A stretch of 20,952 nucleotides of DNA from Sphacelaria rigidula (taxonomy: Eukaryota; Phaeophyceae; Sphacelariales). Location of the stretch: NCBI GenBank assembly GCA_964200075.2, contig CAXNAA020000478.1, positions 1 to 20,952 of the forward strand, written 5' to 3'. The notes beneath the pieces were generated by a model. The model saw nothing but the letters and a program-made list of their open reading frames with translations. It was not told the DNA's origin and did no database searches. Made by a program: the position numbers and the translations under genes. Positions 18,172 through 20,952 of this stretch are shown here, one piece after another (the stretch's first letter is position 1; every line of letters starts with the position of its first letter).

Positions 18172-19424
18172 GATTGATATTTACCACTTTCTGACGATAC
18201 CCAAAGAGTGGAAATGTCACACTCCCGTCCTTGCGATGGGGGCGAAACAACTGTGGTGGAACACTCCCAACCTATTCTAACAATGAACACATGGCCCAAT
18301 ACCCCCGAGCTTGGCGCGGTTGTTCGTGTGTTAATAAAAAAATAATCCGAACGCCAGGCACCCCTTTGCGTAGATGGTTTTTCGACGTGCCGAGTTTGTA
18401 TGCAGTCATCAACCCGTTCACCGAGCTGCTGCCTGCATGACCTTGGCAAAGGCAAATGTTTGACTGCAACTCACTCGAAAGTGGTCCTTGCAACGAACGA
18501 TCGTAACAAGCACACACCTGCCACGCGGGCGTTAGGGTGCATTGGTCTTATTCATGTTGAGAGCGGGCTTAATTTGCTCAGTATCGGCGTCCGCCGGCGC
18601 CCTTTGTCACTTTTCGTCGCTCTTTACATTCGTTTCTGCTTGTCTCCGCACTCGGTGCACGGGCTGTTCATCGCGTGGACACTCGGTAGGCCGAAAAAAC
18701 ATCTGCACAAGGTACGCCCCTGTTTCCGCCAATCACCACTAGGTACGCCGATGTTTCGGCCAGTCATGCGGCTTGCGATCGAGCGTTTTGTACTGCGGGA
18801 CAAGCTGTACCCAGTCTTGGCTCTATATTGTCCAGGTATACAGTACCTTTAAGAGACAGTGATTTTAGGTATATCTGCGGCTGTCGCCGTCACTAGGTAC
18901 GTCGATGTTTCGGCCAATCATGTGGCTGAGGATTGAGCGTTTTGCACTGCAGTACAACATGTATCTAGCCTTGGCCTCAAAATGTCCAGGTATACAGTTA
19001 GGGATGCGAATCGGGAGGGTGTTAGCCCCCGAATTTCGTCCGAGCTGCTCGACGAAATTTTACCGACCATAGACAACTCATCCTCGTTTCCTTTCTTACA
19101 TATAGATACACTTGATTAAAAACTACATCCTTAGAACGAGAAAATCGTGCATTCAGGCGACGCCCTCCCTGTTCAGGCACCACATACACGTCCAGGCCCC
19201 TGATACGCATTGCAAGGTAACTTCCGTTGTTCTCAACTCTTCTAGCGTTCACTGGAACTCTGCAAAAAAATATGTTTCGCCGTATAATGTGCTGAGCGTG
19301 GGACGTTCCCGGAAAGCGGGGCTATCAAAAGACGCATTGTGATTCGAAGCACATAACGCATAAAAACAGCGCTCGGATCGCACCCGTGGTCGACGAGATC
19401 GTCTCTGATTTAGCCGGCCTATCG
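18172..19424. other. Gap between divergent genes
   Basis: This lies between the likely 5' end of the docking-complex gene (minus) and the exon at 19425 (plus), so it should hold both promoters. No clear TATA box or other core element could be assigned. The only structure seen is the duplicated 108-bp repeat at 18737-18998. Confidence 0.45.
18710..18998. repeat. 108-bp direct repeat at 154-bp spacing
   Basis: Copy 1 is at 18737-18844 and copy 2 at 18891-18998; both begin cactaggtacg and end tgtccaggtatacagt. A third partial copy of the opening motif (ggtacgcccctgtttccgcc) lies at 18711. Copies differ by scattered substitutions with no large indel. Confidence 0.9.
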
Positions 19425-19542
19425 ATGGGCTCTCCCCAACAAACCACAGTCCCCGACAAGCGCAAACGAAAAAAGAAACACGCAGACGGGGCGGAGGAGT
19501 CAAAGAAGGGAGGAGAGGTCCGAGCCGGAGTAATTTTTCTCG
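19425..19542 (+). CDS. Probable first exon of a NIFK/Nop15-like nucleolar RRM protein
   Basis: The ATG at 19425 opens MGSPQQTTVPDKRKRKKKHA, then DGAEESKKGGEVRAGVIFLG, and the exon ends CTCG|gtacgt in phase 1. A Lys/Arg-rich lead followed by RAGVIFLG resembles the start of NIFK/Nop15-type proteins, where (R)GVIYLGHIPHGF opens the RRM beta-1 strand; KRKRKKK would suit nucleolar targeting. Those proteins act in pre-60S ribosome assembly. The frame stays open about 100 nt upstream but has no other ATG there. No second exon carrying the IPHGF continuation was found before the window ends, so the gene is partial. Confidence 0.45.
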
Positions 19543-19804
19543 GTACGTAAAAGTATGTCCGTGTGTAATGCACTCCGACAAGTAAGTGACAGAGAAGCGT
19601 TGCTGCTTGTGTACCCAGCTGCTCTGGGGAGCCGCGTTAGAGAGCGTAGTGTGTACTGGAACAGACTACATCATGGGGACTGTCTTGTGCTCTTGTGTTT
19701 TTTTGTTATGCAGAGACCACCTTTACCGCCACATGTGGCCTGCCGTCTGTACATCATCCCTGCGCTGGCACGAAGCTTGAGTGTTGTGTTCGCATATACT
19801 GAAT

Positions 19805-20811
19805 TGGTATGATTTTACTCGAAATATGAACGGGATCGAGATTACCCACCGTGGAGGCCCAAGGGTTCACTTTCAGAGCCGGGGGCAGGACGAGTTCACT
19901 CTCTCTCCGGAAGTTTATTGTAATCTGGTCCGTGGTGATACCCACAGGGAATGAGAGAGCAATGGGAAAAAACGCACGGAGGGAGAGAGAAAAGACAACT
20001 TCCTACTGGTGTGTACTGTACTGTATTGTACTGCATTGCCCTGTATTGTACTGTGTCTTGTTGTTCGGCTTTGCCCATCTATATACAACCACCTTCAGGG
20101 CGAGTCATCTGTTGCACATTGATTGTCGCACTTTAACTGACCCCCCGGGGGTCCAGCCGTGGTCTCATGGTAGACGTACCCAAGAAAAACGAAACTGAAC
20201 CACGCTCTAAGGGAAACAAGGGGGGGTTGGCATAATTTTGACTTGGAAGATGAATGCAAGACCCCGATTACCCACCGTGGAGGCCCAAGGGTTCACTTTC
20301 AGAGCTGGGGGCAGGACGAGTTCACGCTATCAAATGGTTTCTTCTAATCTGGCCCATGGCGATAGCCATATATAATGGGAGCAATGGGAAGGAACGCAGG
20401 GGGTAGCGGGAGAGAAGACAACACCCTCCTGAACTGTACTGTTCTACATCGTGTTGCATTGTCCTGTACCGTACTGTGCCTTGTTCGGCTTTGTATATCT
20501 ACATACAACAAACTTCAGGGAGAGTAACCTGTTGTGCATTGACATAATTTTGACTTGAAAGATGAATGCAAGGCCAAGATGACCCACCGTAGAGACTCAT
20601 AGGTTCAACGCTTCTGAAAGATTTGGTGTCATCTGATCATTCGTGGTGCCCATTGAAGAAGGGAAGGAAAGCAGGGGGGAGAGAGATAAGATAACACTGC
20701 ACTGTACTGTACCGCACAGCTTTTGTACTGCATTGTACTGCTGTTGTTGTACTCTCTGTTTTAATTCGGCTTTGTCTATGATCACCACCAGAGTGGGTCG
20801 TCTGCATCGGA
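19805..20811. repeat. Three tandem ~300-bp repeats in the first intron
   Basis: Units start near 19805, 20228 and 20541. Each carries 'gattacccaccgtggaggcc', then 'gggttcactttcagagc', a GGGAGAGAGA tract, a TGTACTGTA-type tract, 'cggctttg' and 'tcatctgttgcacattg'. Units 1 and 2 are close; unit 3 is more diverged. About 100 bp of unrelated sequence (20128-20227) separates units 1 and 2. Inside unit 1 a TGTACTGTATTGTACTGCAT minisatellite occupies about 20014-20056. No coding exon was recognised here. Confidence 0.9.
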
Positions 20812-20952
20812 ATATTTTGTTCATATGAACGGGTACACTGAGGGAACATGCACATGTGCGGATAGACCTATGCAGACGCACGGGTACTGGTAGTCGAGTG
20901 TGTGTGACTACAGTACCACGCTCAGGCCAGCTGCTGCGCTGCCGCCTGAGCT
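20812..20952. other. Window end, no feature recognised
   Basis: No exon or repeat could be supported. This is presumably a continuation of the first intron of the gene that starts at 19425. Confidence 0.4.

Noticed and set aside
17915-18280. 121-codon plus-strand frame
   Set aside because: No domain recognised; it overlaps the candidate first exon of the docking-complex gene on the other strand, which at least has good start context and phase.
20128-20227. Possible tRNA-like sequence with GGTCTCATGGTAG
   Set aside because: No cloverleaf stems or T-arm consensus could be placed; it is the unique spacer between two tandem repeat units.

Overview
The window looks like nuclear DNA of an intron-rich eukaryote. 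There are no operons or ribosome binding sites. Coding sequence survives only as short exons bounded by canonical splice sites (for example gtgagt, gtaagt and pyrimidine tract + cag), separated by kilobase introns full of microsatellites, degenerate tandem repeats and inverted-repeat elements. A flagellar outer-dynein-arm docking gene implies a lineage with motile flagellated cells. Intron density, intron length and base composition would suit a brown alga or related stramenopile such as an Ectocarpus-like genome; this assignment is inference.

Layout. 1-1923: (CA)n microsatellite and unassigned sequence. 1924-11725, + strand: a split gene, reconstructed here, with an N-terminal calponin-homology (CH) domain in exons 1924-2049, 4669-4830 and 7435-7514, a Ser/Gln-rich exon at 10130-10918, and two short 3' exons at 11365-11417 and 11619-11725. 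The model is 438 codons and all junction phases agree. Its introns hold a ~1.9 kb inverted-repeat element (2239-4131), a ~2.0 kb hAT-like element (5410-7423) ending 11 nt before the exon-3 acceptor, a degenerate CTATCGATAG satellite (8040-9930) and a 248-bp MITE with TTGG target duplications (8436-8683). 11726-12935: the gap between two convergent genes, with no recognised gene.

12936 to ~18171, - strand: a multi-exon gene for an outer dynein arm docking-complex coiled-coil protein of the ODA1/DC2-CCDC114-CCDC63 type. Eight consecutive downstream exons join in phase 0. The last intron appears to use a GC donor. The N-terminal part is less certain, because the exon at 17729-17811 does not join in phase to the next recognised exon. 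18172-19424: the gap upstream of this gene, carrying a 108-bp repeat duplicated at 154-bp spacing. 19425-19542, + strand: a probable first exon resembling the start of a nucleolar RRM protein of the NIFK/Nop15 type. It is followed by an intron with three tandem ~300-bp repeats that runs off the window.

The three genes are not functionally linked in any visible way. No CRISPR array, tRNA, rRNA, phage or defence system was seen. The most unusual content is the remodelling of the CH gene's introns by several kinds of repeat, the GC-AG intron, and a 23-nt candidate exon that would shift the reading frame.
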